Origin: Pseudomonas sp.
GTDB lineage: Bacteria > Pseudomonadota > Gammaproteobacteria > Pseudomonadales > Pseudomonadaceae
Direction: 5' to 3'
DNA: 64,000 nt
Assembly: GCF_028293835.1 (NCBI RefSeq)
Contig: NZ_JAQGNX010000183.1
Coordinates: 1 to 64,000 of the forward strand
Every line of letters starts with the position of its first letter. Position 1 is the first letter of the stretch. The notes under the pieces are model-generated. The model saw nothing but the letters and a program-made list of their open reading frames with translations. It was not told the origin of the DNA and searched no databases. The translations under genes were made by a program, and so were the position numbers. Positions 52,214 to 61,039 of the stretch are shown here, in pieces.

Positions 52214-52978
52214 TCACACCACTAACTGCTTACCTTGGGCGCTCACAAGGTCGCGGTAAAGTGAGGGGATTTTCTTGTCACTGATGACGTAATGGAAATC
52301 CCCCAGCGAGGCGAAGTGTGCGGTGCGTACGGCATCGAACTTGGAGTGATCCACGAGCAAAATGGATTGCTGCGCCTGACGTAATACCTTCTGTTTAACT
52401 TCAACTTCGTTGAGGTTAAAACACGTCACACCGAACTCCTGACTGACCCCGGCGGCGGACAGGAACGCCCATGTCAGCCGCACGCCGTCGAGGATGCCGG
52501 TTTCTGCATGGCTCTCGAATACCTGGTTTTTGCGGTGAAAGGTGCCGCCGCAAAGCACGATGTTGCAGTTAGGTTTTTGCTGGAGTTTGAGCAGCACGTT
52601 CAGGGAATTGCACACTGCGGTGAATTCCAGCTCCTCAGGAATAAAATCCACCACAAACGGAATGGTGGTACCACAGTCAAAAAATACCGTGTCCCCCGGC
52701 TGGATGAACGCCGCCCCCAGTTTGCCGATCCGGCGTTTTTCTTCGACGTGCCGGGCATCTTGTTCGGTGACCCGATAATCACTGGCTTCGTTAGCGTCAA
52801 ACACCCGTGTGATGTGTCCGCCCAGCAGGCGAAATTCGTCGGTGTGGCGATTCAGGTCACGGCGCAACGTCATCTCTGATACGCCCAGCAAGGCCGCCAT
52901 TTCGCGTAAGTGAATGGCTTTCTGGTCTTGCAGCGCCTGCTGAATCAGCTTAATGCGGTCGGATTTTTTGGTTTCCAC
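52214..52978 (-). CDS. deoQ: DeoR-family repressor (DeoQ-like)
   Basis: This 254-residue DeoR-family regulator has an N-terminal HTH (KAIHLREMAALLGVSEMTLR, RRDLNRH) and a C-terminal DeoRC sugar-phosphate sensor domain (FFDCGTTIPFVVDFI, LSAAGVSQEFGVTCFNLNE, LLVDHSKFD). It is convergent with the kinase-permease-epimerase operon, and palindromes of the TGTTA-N6-TAACA type precede both deoK and this gene. It is probably relieved by a sugar phosphate such as deoxyribose 5-phosphate. The symbol follows the Salmonella cluster. Confidence 0.82.
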   Translation of the reverse strand: METKKSDRIKLIQQALQDQKAIHLREMAALLGVSEMTLRRDLNRHTDEFRLLGGHITRVFDANEASDYRVTEQDARHVEEKRRIGKLGAAFIQPGDTVFFDCGTTIPFVVDFIPEELEFTAVCNSLNVLLKLQQKPNCNIVLCGGTFHRKNQVFESHAETGILDGVRLTWAFLSAAGVSQEFGVTCFNLNEVEVKQKVLRQAQQSILLVDHSKFDAVRTAHFASLGDFHYVISDKKIPSLYRDLVSAQGKQLVV

Positions 52979-53002
52979 GGATGTACCGGCAAAGAATTAA
53001 GA

Positions 53003-53018
53003 TGTCATTAGTACAACA
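53003..53018 (-). promoter_or_regulatory. Second DeoR-type operator, upstream of deoQ
   Basis: TGTCATTAGTACAACA fits the TGTTA-N6-TAACA pattern with two mismatches and lies 25 bp before the repressor start. It suggests autoregulation and strengthens the operator call at 48592. Confidence 0.45.
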
Positions 53019-53082
53019 CGCTTTGTGAGTGCCTGTGACATTTTTGCTTTGCCGGCGTTTTTGACCCGCTCGCGGTTTCGGG

Positions 53083-53847
53083 TTATTGACGTTCCGGCGT
53101 CTGATTACCGTTATTCGAAGACGCTTTGATCGGCGAATCTTCGTAGCGATCGTGATGCCGGACCCATTCCATAATGACGTTCTCATTACGGCCCTTTGGC
53201 GTGAGGTCCAGGAAGTTATTGGTGCCCACCAACAGATCCAGCCCGCGGGCATACGTCGAATACGTGTGAAAAATCTCACCCGCTTCGTTCCTGTAGAACA
53301 CGCTCAAGCCAGGCATTTCCTCGCCTGCATCCTTGCTCGGTTCGTAGTTGTAAGTGACCTTGCCTGCCTTGATCTGCTCAGGCTTCGCCGAGACTTTGAA
53401 ATCATAATTAAAGTCGCTGCTCACTGACGATACCCATTGGAAATCCCAGCCCATGCGCCGTTTGAATGCTTGAAAGTCGGCGAAAGGTGCATGGGAAACG
53501 GCAACCACCGAAACGTCGTGATGGGCCAGATGCAGGTCGGCACCGTCGATGTGGTCGCTAAGGAATGAGCAGCCGGGGCAACCTTCCTTCCAGCCAGCGC
53601 CGAACATGAAGTGATAGATCACTAGCTGGCTATTGCGACCGAATAAATCGGCGAGGGTTTGCGGGCCATCCGGGCCTTCGAAGCGATAGGCCTTGTCCAC
53701 CTTGACCCACGGCAGGGCCCGGCGCTCGGCGCTGATCCGGTCGCGCTGGTGATCAAGGTCTTTTTCATGCTGAAGAAGCTGTTTGCGTGCTGCCAGCCAT
53801 TGTTCTTGGGAAACAATCTCGTGCTGTTCCAGCGATAGCATGTTCAT
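53083..53847 (-). CDS. DUF899 family thioredoxin-like protein
   Basis: This ~254-residue protein of the DUF899 family has WLAARKQLLQHEKDLDHQRD and AERRALPWVKVDKAYRFEGP, then FGAGWKEGCPGCSFLSDHID with a CPGC redox-like pair, and a conserved DLTPKGRNE end. It is a predicted thioredoxin-fold protein of unknown role. I chose the ATG at 53847, with GGGAGAACG ahead, over the upstream start at 53886. It stands alone, downstream of the repressor gene on the same strand. Confidence 0.82.
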   Translation of the reverse strand: MNMLSLEQHEIVSQEQWLAARKQLLQHEKDLDHQRDRISAERRALPWVKVDKAYRFEGPDGPQTLADLFGRNSQLVIYHFMFGAGWKEGCPGCSFLSDHIDGADLHLAHHDVSVVAVSHAPFADFQAFKRRMGWDFQWVSSVSSDFNYDFKVSAKPEQIKAGKVTYNYEPSKDAGEEMPGLSVFYRNEAGEIFHTYSTYARGLDLLVGTNNFLDLTPKGRNENVIMEWVRHHDRYEDSPIKASSNNGNQTPERQ

Positions 53848-54015
53848 GGGGCCGTTCTCCCGTGGGTTCGATGTGATGAAACTCAACCCATAGTCGTTTG
53901 AACGGCACGCGAATCGACAGCGTTGTGCAACAGCAGCAAAGTGCCGACGACTGGACGCGGTACATCAGACAGACCGCGCCGCTTGCGTCGAAAGAATTCG
54001 CGCCCACTCGCTTTG

Positions 54016-54978
54016 TCAGCCAGAAACGCTGCTCTCTGCCGGCTGCGCCGGTCTGGCCGCCGGGATAACGGCGTGGACCGCGGTATTGTCTGACTTCAAC
54101 AGCGCCTTGATTGCCTGGCTATAGGCATCGCGCCCCAGACTCATGCTGTTGTTGTGGGTGCCACCGGGAACCAGCAGCAAGTTTTTCGGCTCCTGTGCGG
54201 CCTGGTACAACTCCTCGCTAAAGCGCGACGGCACAAACGGGTCGGCGGTGCCGTGGACAATCAGCACCGGCATATGGATATCGGCGATCTTGTCGATTGA
54301 GTCGAATTTTTGTGACAGCAGCCAGCGTACCGGCAATGAAGTTTTGGCCACTGCGGTGGCCACGTCGGCCAGGGAAGTAAAAGTGGATTCGATAATCAAT
54401 CCCCGCGCCTGCTTGCCGCTACCATCGCTTTTCATGTCATGGCCCAATTCCGCTGCCAGATCGATCGCCACTGCGCCGCCCAGTGAATGGCCGTAGATCA
54501 GGCGTTTATTAGCGTCTGGCTGCAATATTTTCAGGCGCGCCCACGCAATGCGCGCATCTTCATAAACGGTACTTTCTGATGGCAACGCGCCTTGGCTCTG
54601 GCCAAACCCACGGTAGTCGATGGCCAATATCGAGAAGCCCATGGCGTGCAATTGTTCAATGCGGAACAGTTGGCCGGTCAGGTTCCAGCGCGTCCCATGC
54701 AGATACAGGATGGACGGCGCGTCGGCCTGGGCTGCGGGCCACCACCAGGCATGAATGTTTTGTGAGGTGCCGAAGGCCGGGGTCTTGAGTTCAAGCTCCT
54801 GAACCTCTGCCGGCAAGCCGTGGTACCAACTGGCGGTGCCAGGCTCAATCTGAAACAACAGTTTACGTTCTTCATGCTTGAGTAACGCACAGCTCACCGG
54901 TAGGCCGACGATCAGCAGCGCCATGAGTAGCCAGATCAAGCGGCGGGCCTTGAGGCGCGAAAGGAATGAAGTCGGCAT
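54016..54978 (-). CDS. Membrane-anchored alpha/beta hydrolase
   Basis: This ~320-residue serine hydrolase has an N-terminal membrane anchor (residues 12-32, RLIWLLMALLIVGLPVSCAL). The PVSC site does not have a canonical lipobox Leu, so I call it a membrane anchor. It has the nucleophile elbow GHSLGGA, an Asp in VHGTADPFVP and a His in PGGTHNNSMS. It resembles the BEM46/FrsA-like group. The ATG at 54978 has GGAGA upstream; the 27 residues before it are discounted. Substrate unknown. Confidence 0.83.
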   Translation of the reverse strand: MPTSFLSRLKARRLIWLLMALLIVGLPVSCALLKHEERKLLFQIEPGTASWYHGLPAEVQELELKTPAFGTSQNIHAWWWPAAQADAPSILYLHGTRWNLTGQLFRIEQLHAMGFSILAIDYRGFGQSQGALPSESTVYEDARIAWARLKILQPDANKRLIYGHSLGGAVAIDLAAELGHDMKSDGSGKQARGLIIESTFTSLADVATAVAKTSLPVRWLLSQKFDSIDKIADIHMPVLIVHGTADPFVPSRFSEELYQAAQEPKNLLLVPGGTHNNSMSLGRDAYSQAIKALLKSDNTAVHAVIPAARPAQPAESSVSG

Positions 54979-55118
54979 TTCAGCTCTCCGCGCGGCGGTC
55001 GGTCGGTCAATGGAGTGATCAGCAGGGTGGTCATGCCAGGCGGACTCCGCAGGTTTCACGCCAGTGTAAATGAGTTGCAGGCATTAATGTTTTGTTCCTC
55101 CCGGTCTGTCTGAGTTCT

Positions 55119-55988
55119 TTACAGTCGAAAATTATCGCTAATCAGCTGAGTCATCACTTCAGCGGCGGCACTCGCCGAACCCGGCGCCTTCATCAGTTTC
55201 AATTCGTGCAGTGGCAGCTCCGGGAAGCCATCTTCACTGGCCAGCTCGCGCATGTCATTGCCAAGACGAGCGCGGTCAATGATACCGACGGCCAGCCCGG
55301 CACTGATGGTCATTTCCAGCGCCATGACCCCCGCACTCATGACCACCGTGCGCCATCGCCTTTGGGATTGTGCCAGGGCGTCAATGGCTACTGCGCGATA
55401 AGGGCAGCCTCTACCGTGCAGCGCCAGAGGAACGGGGCGGGTACTGTCCACCCGGTATTGATGGGCAGCGACCCATATCGGCTGGGTAGTACCGAACGTT
55501 CGCGCAGATTGGTCGTTGGGCGAGGCCATGCCCATGGCCTCGACGACCAGCGCCAGATCCAGTTGGCCTCGGGTCAAGCGTGTCCGCAAACGCCCGCTGG
55601 AGCCTGTCTCGATCTCTAATTCGATGTGCGGAAAATGCGTGGTCAGTGATGGCAATGTGCACTGCAGCAAGGCGCCAGCATACTCCTCGGAAATGCCCAG
55701 GCGAACGCGACCGCTGGCCGCCGGGTTGCTGAAGCTGTCCAGCACCTGGTCATGCATCCTTAACAGCTCCGCAGTATGCAACGCGAAACGGCGCCCCAGA
55801 GGGGTCAGGATCACGGCCTGATTATCCCGCTCGAACAACCGCCCACCCGCCACGGATTCCAGGCGCCGCACGTGCAGACTCACCGCCGACGGGCTGCGGT
55901 TGAGAAACGTCGACGCTGCCAGAAATTGGCCGAACCGGACAATGGCATGGAAGGTACGTAAAAGATCGATGTCCAGGGTGCTGGCCAT
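55119..55988 (-). CDS. LysR-family regulator divergent from a DMT transporter gene
   Basis: This ~289-residue LysR protein has an HTH (DLLRTFHAIVRFGQFLAAST, then LFERDNQAVILTPLGRR) and an effector domain (GRVRLGISEEYAGALLQCTL). The frame is open to 56048; the ATG at 55988, with AGGA upstream, is the best start, and ATGs at 56006 and 56048 are alternatives. It faces an EamA transporter gene whose start is about 99 bp away, which suggests it controls that exporter. Confidence 0.87.
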   Translation of the reverse strand: MASTLDIDLLRTFHAIVRFGQFLAASTFLNRSPSAVSLHVRRLESVAGGRLFERDNQAVILTPLGRRFALHTAELLRMHDQVLDSFSNPAASGRVRLGISEEYAGALLQCTLPSLTTHFPHIELEIETGSSGRLRTRLTRGQLDLALVVEAMGMASPNDQSARTFGTTQPIWVAAHQYRVDSTRPVPLALHGRGCPYRAVAIDALAQSQRRWRTVVMSAGVMALEMTISAGLAVGIIDRARLGNDMRELASEDGFPELPLHELKLMKAPGSASAAAEVMTQLISDNFRL

Positions 55989-56086
55989 GGTTGAGTAATC
56001 CTGCATCACTGCTGCTAATCGTATCGTTTGATTGCATTGCTGTTTCATTCATACCCTGTTGCAGACGCCATGCAAAGGTATTGATC

Positions 56087-57028
56087 ATGACCCTCCGACA
56101 AACCGCTCCCTTGGTAACGCCCTGCGCTCGGCGTCAATCGATCAATCTTATGCGGTTTACCCCAGGGTTGTTCCTGGCAGCGATGGTGCTCAGTTGGAGC
56201 TCGGGTTTTATTGGCTACCGCTACGTGGCTGAGCAAGGCGGGGTGTTTTTGGCGACCTTCTGGCGCTTCGTGCTGGCCGCACTCGTGCTGCTGCCGTTTG
56301 TAATGGGCGGATTACGCCGGCTGGATTGGCGAGAAGGGGTGCGCCAGGGGCTGACGGGCTTGTTCGCGATTGCCGGTTATCTCGCGCCCATCGCCAAAGC
56401 GATTGAATGCGGAGTGGCACCGGGCATGACTGCCTTGATTGCCAACCTGTTGCCATTGCTGATTGTGCTGATGGCCGCCTTTTACCCGGGGCAACGCACC
56501 CGCGGCTGGCAATGGTTCGGGCTGAGTACCTGCGTGTTGGGGATGATTATTGCTAGCGGCTCGGGTATTGAACTCGGTAGCGCTCCGGGCTGGGCCTATA
56601 GCTTGCCGCTATTGGGCGTGCTGTCGTTGGCCGCCGCGACCCATTACCAGAAACAACGCCCGAGCCAAATGCCGCGACTGCTGGCGTTGTTCATTCAGGT
56701 GTGTGCCTCATTGCCGGTGTTTGCGCTGTTGGCACTGTACGAAGGCAGCCTGCGACCGATCGCTACCGTCAGCTTCGGTGTGGGTGTCGGGTGGCTGGTC
56801 ATACTGTCGACACTGGGAGGCTATGGATTTTATTGGCTGTGTTTACAGCGCTACAGCTTGCAACGCGTCAGCAGCGCACTGTTTCTGACTCCGCCCGCGA
56901 CCATGCTCTGGGCCCGCCTGCAATTCGGCGATGCATTGACAGCCATAAGCGTGGCGGGCATTGGCCTGACCTTGCTGGGGCTATGGGTTTTTAATCGAAG
57001 AGGTTCTGCGGCTGACCCACCTCTGTAG
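56087..57028 (+). CDS. EamA/DMT-family transporter
   Basis: This ~313-residue inner-membrane transporter has about ten segments. The first EamA repeat begins LFLAAMVLSWSSGFIGYRYV and holds RFVLAALVLLPFVMGG; the second holds TLGGYGFYWLCLQRYSLQRV and ends ISVAGIGLTLLGLWVFN. The substrate is unknown. The ATG at 56087 has AAGGT upstream; an earlier frame start at 55991 overlaps the LysR gene and is rejected. It is convergent with msrA, 22 bp apart. Confidence 0.86.
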   Translation: MTLRQTAPLVTPCARRQSINLMRFTPGLFLAAMVLSWSSGFIGYRYVAEQGGVFLATFWRFVLAALVLLPFVMGGLRRLDWREGVRQGLTGLFAIAGYLAPIAKAIECGVAPGMTALIANLLPLLIVLMAAFYPGQRTRGWQWFGLSTCVLGMIIASGSGIELGSAPGWAYSLPLLGVLSLAAATHYQKQRPSQMPRLLALFIQVCASLPVFALLALYEGSLRPIATVSFGVGVGWLVILSTLGGYGFYWLCLQRYSLQRVSSALFLTPPATMLWARLQFGDALTAISVAGIGLTLLGLWVFNRRGSAADPPL

Positions 57029-57049
57029 GATTTGTGCAGCCTCTTACCC

Positions 57050-57769
57050 TCAAAGCTTACTTACCAACACCGGATCAGCACGGTAAAGCTCTGGCACCAG
57101 CGCTTTCAAACTCTGCACTTTCGGCAGGTCATTCACGGCGATGTAGGGACTGGTCGGGTGCAGGGTCAGGTAGTTCTGGTGGTAACCCTCAGCCGGGAAG
57201 AAGTTTTTGTGATCCTCAATCTTCGTCACTATCGGCGCACTGAACACCTTCGATCCGTCCAGCTGCGCGATGTACGCCTGGGCGATTTTGTCTTGCTCCG
57301 GATTCTGCGCAAAGATCGCCGAGCGGTATTGCGTGCCGCTGTCCGGTCCTTGCCGATTCAGCTCGGTGGGGTTGTGGGCCACGGAGAAGAATACCTGCAA
57401 CAACCGGCCATAAGTGACCTTGGTCGGGTCGTAGGTCACCTGCACCGATTCCGCATGCCCGGTATCACCGGAGCCCACTTGCTCGTACTCGGCGGTATTC
57501 GCCGCGCCACCGGCATAACCGGAAACCGCGTTATCAACGCCGATCACGTGTTGAAATACGCCCTGAACCCCCCAGAAACAACCGCCAGCAAACACTGCGA
57601 CCTCGCTGTGTGACGCGCCGACCGTCTCATCCAGCGTCGGTGGCGCAATCGCCACCACCGGTTCGGCCGAGATCGCCGACTGCATCGACAAACCCAGCAT
57701 CAATGCCACAGCGCCTGCGCAGCTCAGCGCCAGGGTCGTTTTGTGTTTGGCAAAACTAAACGTACTCAT
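57050..57769 (-). CDS. msrA: Periplasmic peptide methionine sulfoxide reductase MsrA
   Basis: This ~239-residue MsrA has an N-terminal signal sequence (hydrophobic core LALSCAGAVALMLGLSM, cleavage near AISA-E) and the catalytic Cys in FAGGCFWGVQGVF. It also has YAGG, GDTGHAESVQVTYDP and YRSAIF, and ends with HPTSPYIAVNDLPKV. It reduces the S-epimer of methionine sulfoxide, here in the periplasm. It is the last gene of msrB-dipZ-msrA, 22 bp after dipZ. The frame is open to 57847; the ATG at 57769, with AGGATT ahead, fits the signal peptide. Confidence 0.9.
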   Translation of the reverse strand: MSTFSFAKHKTTLALSCAGAVALMLGLSMQSAISAEPVVAIAPPTLDETVGASHSEVAVFAGGCFWGVQGVFQHVIGVDNAVSGYAGGAANTAEYEQVGSGDTGHAESVQVTYDPTKVTYGRLLQVFFSVAHNPTELNRQGPDSGTQYRSAIFAQNPEQDKIAQAYIAQLDGSKVFSAPIVTKIEDHKNFFPAEGYHQNYLTLHPTSPYIAVNDLPKVQSLKALVPELYRADPVLVSKL

Positions 57770-57791
57770 GTCTTTAATCCTCATGCGCTGA

Positions 57792-59564
57792 TCAACCGAA
57801 GGTGAAGGCATAGGCCTGCACGCCGGGGTCGAGAAATTCAATGGCAAACGTGTGATCGGTCACCGGACCGGTTTGTCGCACTAACTGATAAAGCCGTTGC
57901 TCGGTCACCGTGCCGTTGCCATCGGGCGCGATGTCCGTGCCGTGATTGGCGCCGGGTGCGGCGCCGTCTACCAGAACCCGGAAACGTACCGGTTTGCCGT
58001 CTACGCCAGGCCCAAGCACCAAATGCAGGTCCCGCGCATGGAAGCGGTACACAATGCTGCCGGGGATGCTGCCAAGCACTACGTTTTCTGGCTTGGCAGT
58101 CCAGGTTCCGGCCAAACCCCATTGGTTAAGGCTCGGTTTTACCGGTGCGGCGTAAGCGTGGGCCTTGTCGGTCACTTGATCACCGGGTGAGGCGAAGTTC
58201 TCGGCACGGTCATAGCCGAGGTAGGTTTCCGGCGAATTCATTTCGGCGTCGTCTGCGCTCTTCTGCACGCCTTGAGCATCGGCAACCACGACGTCGCTTG
58301 AGACGTTTTTCTGCCCGGCTTCTTTCAGCAGTTGCTGAATGACTTGCTCGGACTCGGCGTAGGCGCCTTCGCCAAAATGGTGATACCGAATCTGCCCCTT
58401 GGCGTCGACAAAGTAATGGGCGGGCCAGTATTGATTATTGAAACCCTTCCAGATCGCGAAGTCGTTATCCAACGCCACCGGGTAATTGATGCCCAGGTCA
58501 TGCACCGCTTTTTGTACATTATTCGCATCACGCTCGAAGGCAAATTCCGGGGCGTGCACACCAATCACCACCAAGCCTTGATCATGGTATTTGTTCGCCC
58601 AGGCGTTGACATACGGCAGGCTGCGCAGGCAGTTGATGCAGGAGTAGGTCCAGAAATCGACGAGCACCACTTTGCCCTTCAATTGTTCGGCGGTGAGCGG
58701 CGGCGAGTTCAACCATTTAACTGCGCCCGAGAGCTCAGGTAGCGTGCCTTCCACCGGCAAGGACAGCGGTGATTCAGCGGCGCTCTGTGAGCTGACCTTC
58801 AGCATGCCGTTGCCTTGGGCGTCAGGCGATACCGAGGCGACCGGCGACAGGGTATCCAGCAGTTTCTGTTCAAGTCCGGCGGTGGCCACGGTCGAGACCT
58901 TGGTCAGCAAACCGGTGTCCAGCCCCAGGGCAATGGCGGCAACGCCGCACAACATGGCGACACCCAAGCCTCGACGCAGCCATTCACCGGCGCCCAGGGA
59001 GCGTTTCATCGCGGTGAACAGCTTGCCGCCGATCAACAACGCAAGGGCCAATGAAGTGGCCGCACCGGCGGCATAGGCCAATAACAGCAAACTGGTGCCG
59101 ACACTGGCGCCATGCAACGCAGCACCGGTCAACACCAGGCCCAGGATCGGACCGGCACACGGCGCCCATAACAAGCCAGTGGCAATCCCCAATACAAATG
59201 AAGATTTTACGCTGGACTTGCCGTCTTCGGTGCGCGCCGAGTTGGACAGGCGGTCGCCCATGGACACCAGTGGTCGGGTCAGTCGATCCGCCAGATGCGG
59301 GAACAACAAGGTCACGCCGAAAAATGCCATCAGGGCGATCGCCAGCCAGCGCCCGTATTGGTTGGCTTGCACCACCCAGCCACCGCCGACTGCCGCCAGG
59401 GTGGCGACCAAGGCGAAGGTTAACGCCATGCCGCACAGCAGCGGCAAGCCACTGCGGCGGAACGGTTCACCGGAGCGGGCAAAAACGAACGGCAGCACCG
59501 GCAAAATGCACGGGCTTAGGATTGTCAGCACCCCACCCAAGTACGCCAAAATAATCAATAACAT
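57792..59564 (-). CDS. dipZ: DipZ: CcdA-thioredoxin electron-transfer membrane protein
   Basis: This 590-residue protein has an N-terminal CcdA/DsbD-beta membrane domain of about six segments with the two key Cys in TILSPCILPVLPF and LLWAPCAGPILG. A periplasmic TlpA-like thioredoxin domain (WTYSCINCLRSLPY, then VIGVHAPEFAFERDANNV) and a C-terminal beta domain of DipZ type follow. It carries electrons from cytosolic thioredoxin to the periplasm. Lying between msrB and msrA, it most likely recycles these two enzymes. It starts 62 bp after msrB; AGGAC precedes the ATG. Confidence 0.9.
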   Translation of the reverse strand: MLLIILAYLGGVLTILSPCILPVLPFVFARSGEPFRRSGLPLLCGMALTFALVATLAAVGGGWVVQANQYGRWLAIALMAFFGVTLLFPHLADRLTRPLVSMGDRLSNSARTEDGKSSVKSSFVLGIATGLLWAPCAGPILGLVLTGAALHGASVGTSLLLLAYAAGAATSLALALLIGGKLFTAMKRSLGAGEWLRRGLGVAMLCGVAAIALGLDTGLLTKVSTVATAGLEQKLLDTLSPVASVSPDAQGNGMLKVSSQSAAESPLSLPVEGTLPELSGAVKWLNSPPLTAEQLKGKVVLVDFWTYSCINCLRSLPYVNAWANKYHDQGLVVIGVHAPEFAFERDANNVQKAVHDLGINYPVALDNDFAIWKGFNNQYWPAHYFVDAKGQIRYHHFGEGAYAESEQVIQQLLKEAGQKNVSSDVVVADAQGVQKSADDAEMNSPETYLGYDRAENFASPGDQVTDKAHAYAAPVKPSLNQWGLAGTWTAKPENVVLGSIPGSIVYRFHARDLHLVLGPGVDGKPVRFRVLVDGAAPGANHGTDIAPDGNGTVTEQRLYQLVRQTGPVTDHTFAIEFLDPGVQAYAFTFG

Positions 59565-59626
59565 TGCTCTCAGTCCTAATTAAGGTGTCGCTAAAACCTA
59601 CAGATAATAATGGCTCATTGGCCGGC

Positions 59627-60148
59627 TCAAGCCTGGCCGGGGGCGAAGGTCAGGGCCACGCCGTTCATGCAGTAACGCAGGCCGGTAGGGTCTGGACCAT
59701 CGTCGAACACATGGCCCAAATGACCGCCGCAACGACGGCAATGCACTTCCGTACGTTCTACGCCGAACGACGTGTCCGTGTTTTCCACCACCGCGTGGTC
59801 CAGCGGTGAAGTAAAACTCGGCCAGCCGGTGTGGCTTTCGAACTTGGCAACGGAAGAAAACGCTTCCAGCTGACAGCCCGCACAGGCGAATCGACCCGCG
59901 CGGTGCTCTTTGTTCAGCGGGCTGCTATAAGGCCGTTCAGTGTCACTGTTGCGCAGCACTTCAAACTGATCGGCCGTTAACAGTGCATGCCACTCGGCTT
60001 CGCTGTGGGTAACCTCGAAAGCCTCGGTAGAACGGACCGTAGTGGCTGGCAGCGGCGATGCAGCGAAGGTGCGCAAGCCCAGGACACCGCTGGCGACCAA
60101 GGCTACGCTGGCACTGCCGTAAATTAGAAACCACCGTCTTGATTGCAT
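59627..60148 (-). CDS. msrB: Periplasmic peptide methionine sulfoxide reductase MsrB
   Basis: This ~173-residue MsrB has a twin-arginine-like signal at its start (SRRWFLIYGSASVALVASG), zinc-binding CAGCQ and CRRCGGHLGHVF, and the catalytic Cys in GLRYCMNGVALTF. It reduces the R-epimer of methionine sulfoxide. A GTG at 60157 is in frame, but the ATG at 60148 is preferred. It is the first gene of the periplasmic repair operon, divergent from the two-component genes with a 168-bp control region between. Confidence 0.9.
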   Translation of the reverse strand: MQSRRWFLIYGSASVALVASGVLGLRTFAASPLPATTVRSTEAFEVTHSEAEWHALLTADQFEVLRNSDTERPYSSPLNKEHRAGRFACAGCQLEAFSSVAKFESHTGWPSFTSPLDHAVVENTDTSFGVERTEVHCRRCGGHLGHVFDDGPDPTGLRYCMNGVALTFAPGQA

Positions 60149-60206
60149 TACGTTCACTTGGAGTGAGTGGGTGTGCTGCTATTCTTGAGTGCTACCGGTC
60201 CCCAAG

Positions 60207-60237
60207 TCTTCACGCAAAGTTAAATTAATTGTGAAGA
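60207..60237. promoter_or_regulatory. Inverted repeat in the msrB / two-component divergent region
   Basis: TCTTCAC (60207-60213) and GTGAAGA (60231-60237) are perfect 7-bp arms with a 17-bp AT-rich spacer, and each arm continues outward toward TTGG. It is a good candidate for the response regulator's binding site, controlling both sides. Confidence 0.45.
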
Positions 60238-60316
60238 TTGGCCGCGACGGAATCTTGCACAATGGACGTCTGGTCGCATGCCCTATGCGCCCGGCAACTG
60301 ACCCCGAAGGCTGATA

Positions 60317-61039
60317 ATGGATGTGCCCAAGCGCGTATTGATCGTCGAAGATGACCTGCACATCGCCAACCTGCTACGCCTGCATTTACAGGACGAAGGC
60401 TATGCCGTGACCCATTGCGCCGACGGTAATGCCGGGCTGGCGCACCTGCAGCAGGGCGGTTGGGATGCACTGATCCTTGATTTGATGCTGCCGGGTGTGG
60501 ACGGCCTGGAGATTTGCCGACAGGCTCGGGCCATGGCCCGGTACACGCCAATCATTATCACCAGTGCTCGATCCAGTGAAATGCACCGGGTTCTTGGGCT
60601 TGAATTGGGCGCAGACGATTACCTGGCCAAGCCGTTTTCGATGCTGGAACTGGGCGCTCGGGTCAAAGCATTGTTGCGTCGAGTGGACGCACTGGAGAAA
60701 AACCTGCGCACGGTCGCGGGCAAGATCGAGCTGAACGGGCTGGCCCTGGACCCGGTGACCCGTCAGGCTGAAGTTGACGGCAAGTACCTGGAACTCACGC
60801 CTCGGGAATTCGATCTGCTGTATTTTTTCGTCAAAAACCCCGGCAAGGTGTTCTCGCGCATGGACCTGCTGAATCAGGTCTGGGGTTACAAACACGACGG
60901 TTATGAACACACGGTAAATACCCACATCAACCGATTGCGCTCCAAGGTCGAAGTCGATCCGGCCGAACCCACGCGCATCCTGACGGTGTGGGGCAAAGGT
61001 TATCGATTCTCCCCGGACCGGGTGAGGTCGGCGGGATGA
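60317..61039 (+). CDS. OmpR-family response regulator
   Basis: This 240-residue OmpR/PhoB-type regulator has a receiver domain with acidic pocket VEDD, phosphoacceptor Asp in LILDLMLPGVDG near residue 54, Thr/Ser in IIITSARSS and Lys in YLAKPFSML. A winged-helix DNA-binding domain follows (LELTPREFDLLYFFVKNPGK, then HINRLRSKVE). Its stop overlaps the kinase start (ATGA). Position opposite msrB-dipZ-msrA suggests control of methionine sulfoxide repair, as the HprRS system does for msrPQ in E. coli. Confidence 0.92.
   Translation: MDVPKRVLIVEDDLHIANLLRLHLQDEGYAVTHCADGNAGLAHLQQGGWDALILDLMLPGVDGLEICRQARAMARYTPIIITSARSSEMHRVLGLELGADDYLAKPFSMLELGARVKALLRRVDALEKNLRTVAGKIELNGLALDPVTRQAEVDGKYLELTPREFDLLYFFVKNPGKVFSRMDLLNQVWGYKHDGYEHTVNTHINRLRSKVEVDPAEPTRILTVWGKGYRFSPDRVRSAG

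Noticed and set aside
54880..54978. Possible lipoprotein signal in the hydrolase at 54016-54978
   Set aside because: The residue three before the Cys is Pro, not Leu or similar, so the lipobox is not canonical; treated as a membrane anchor.
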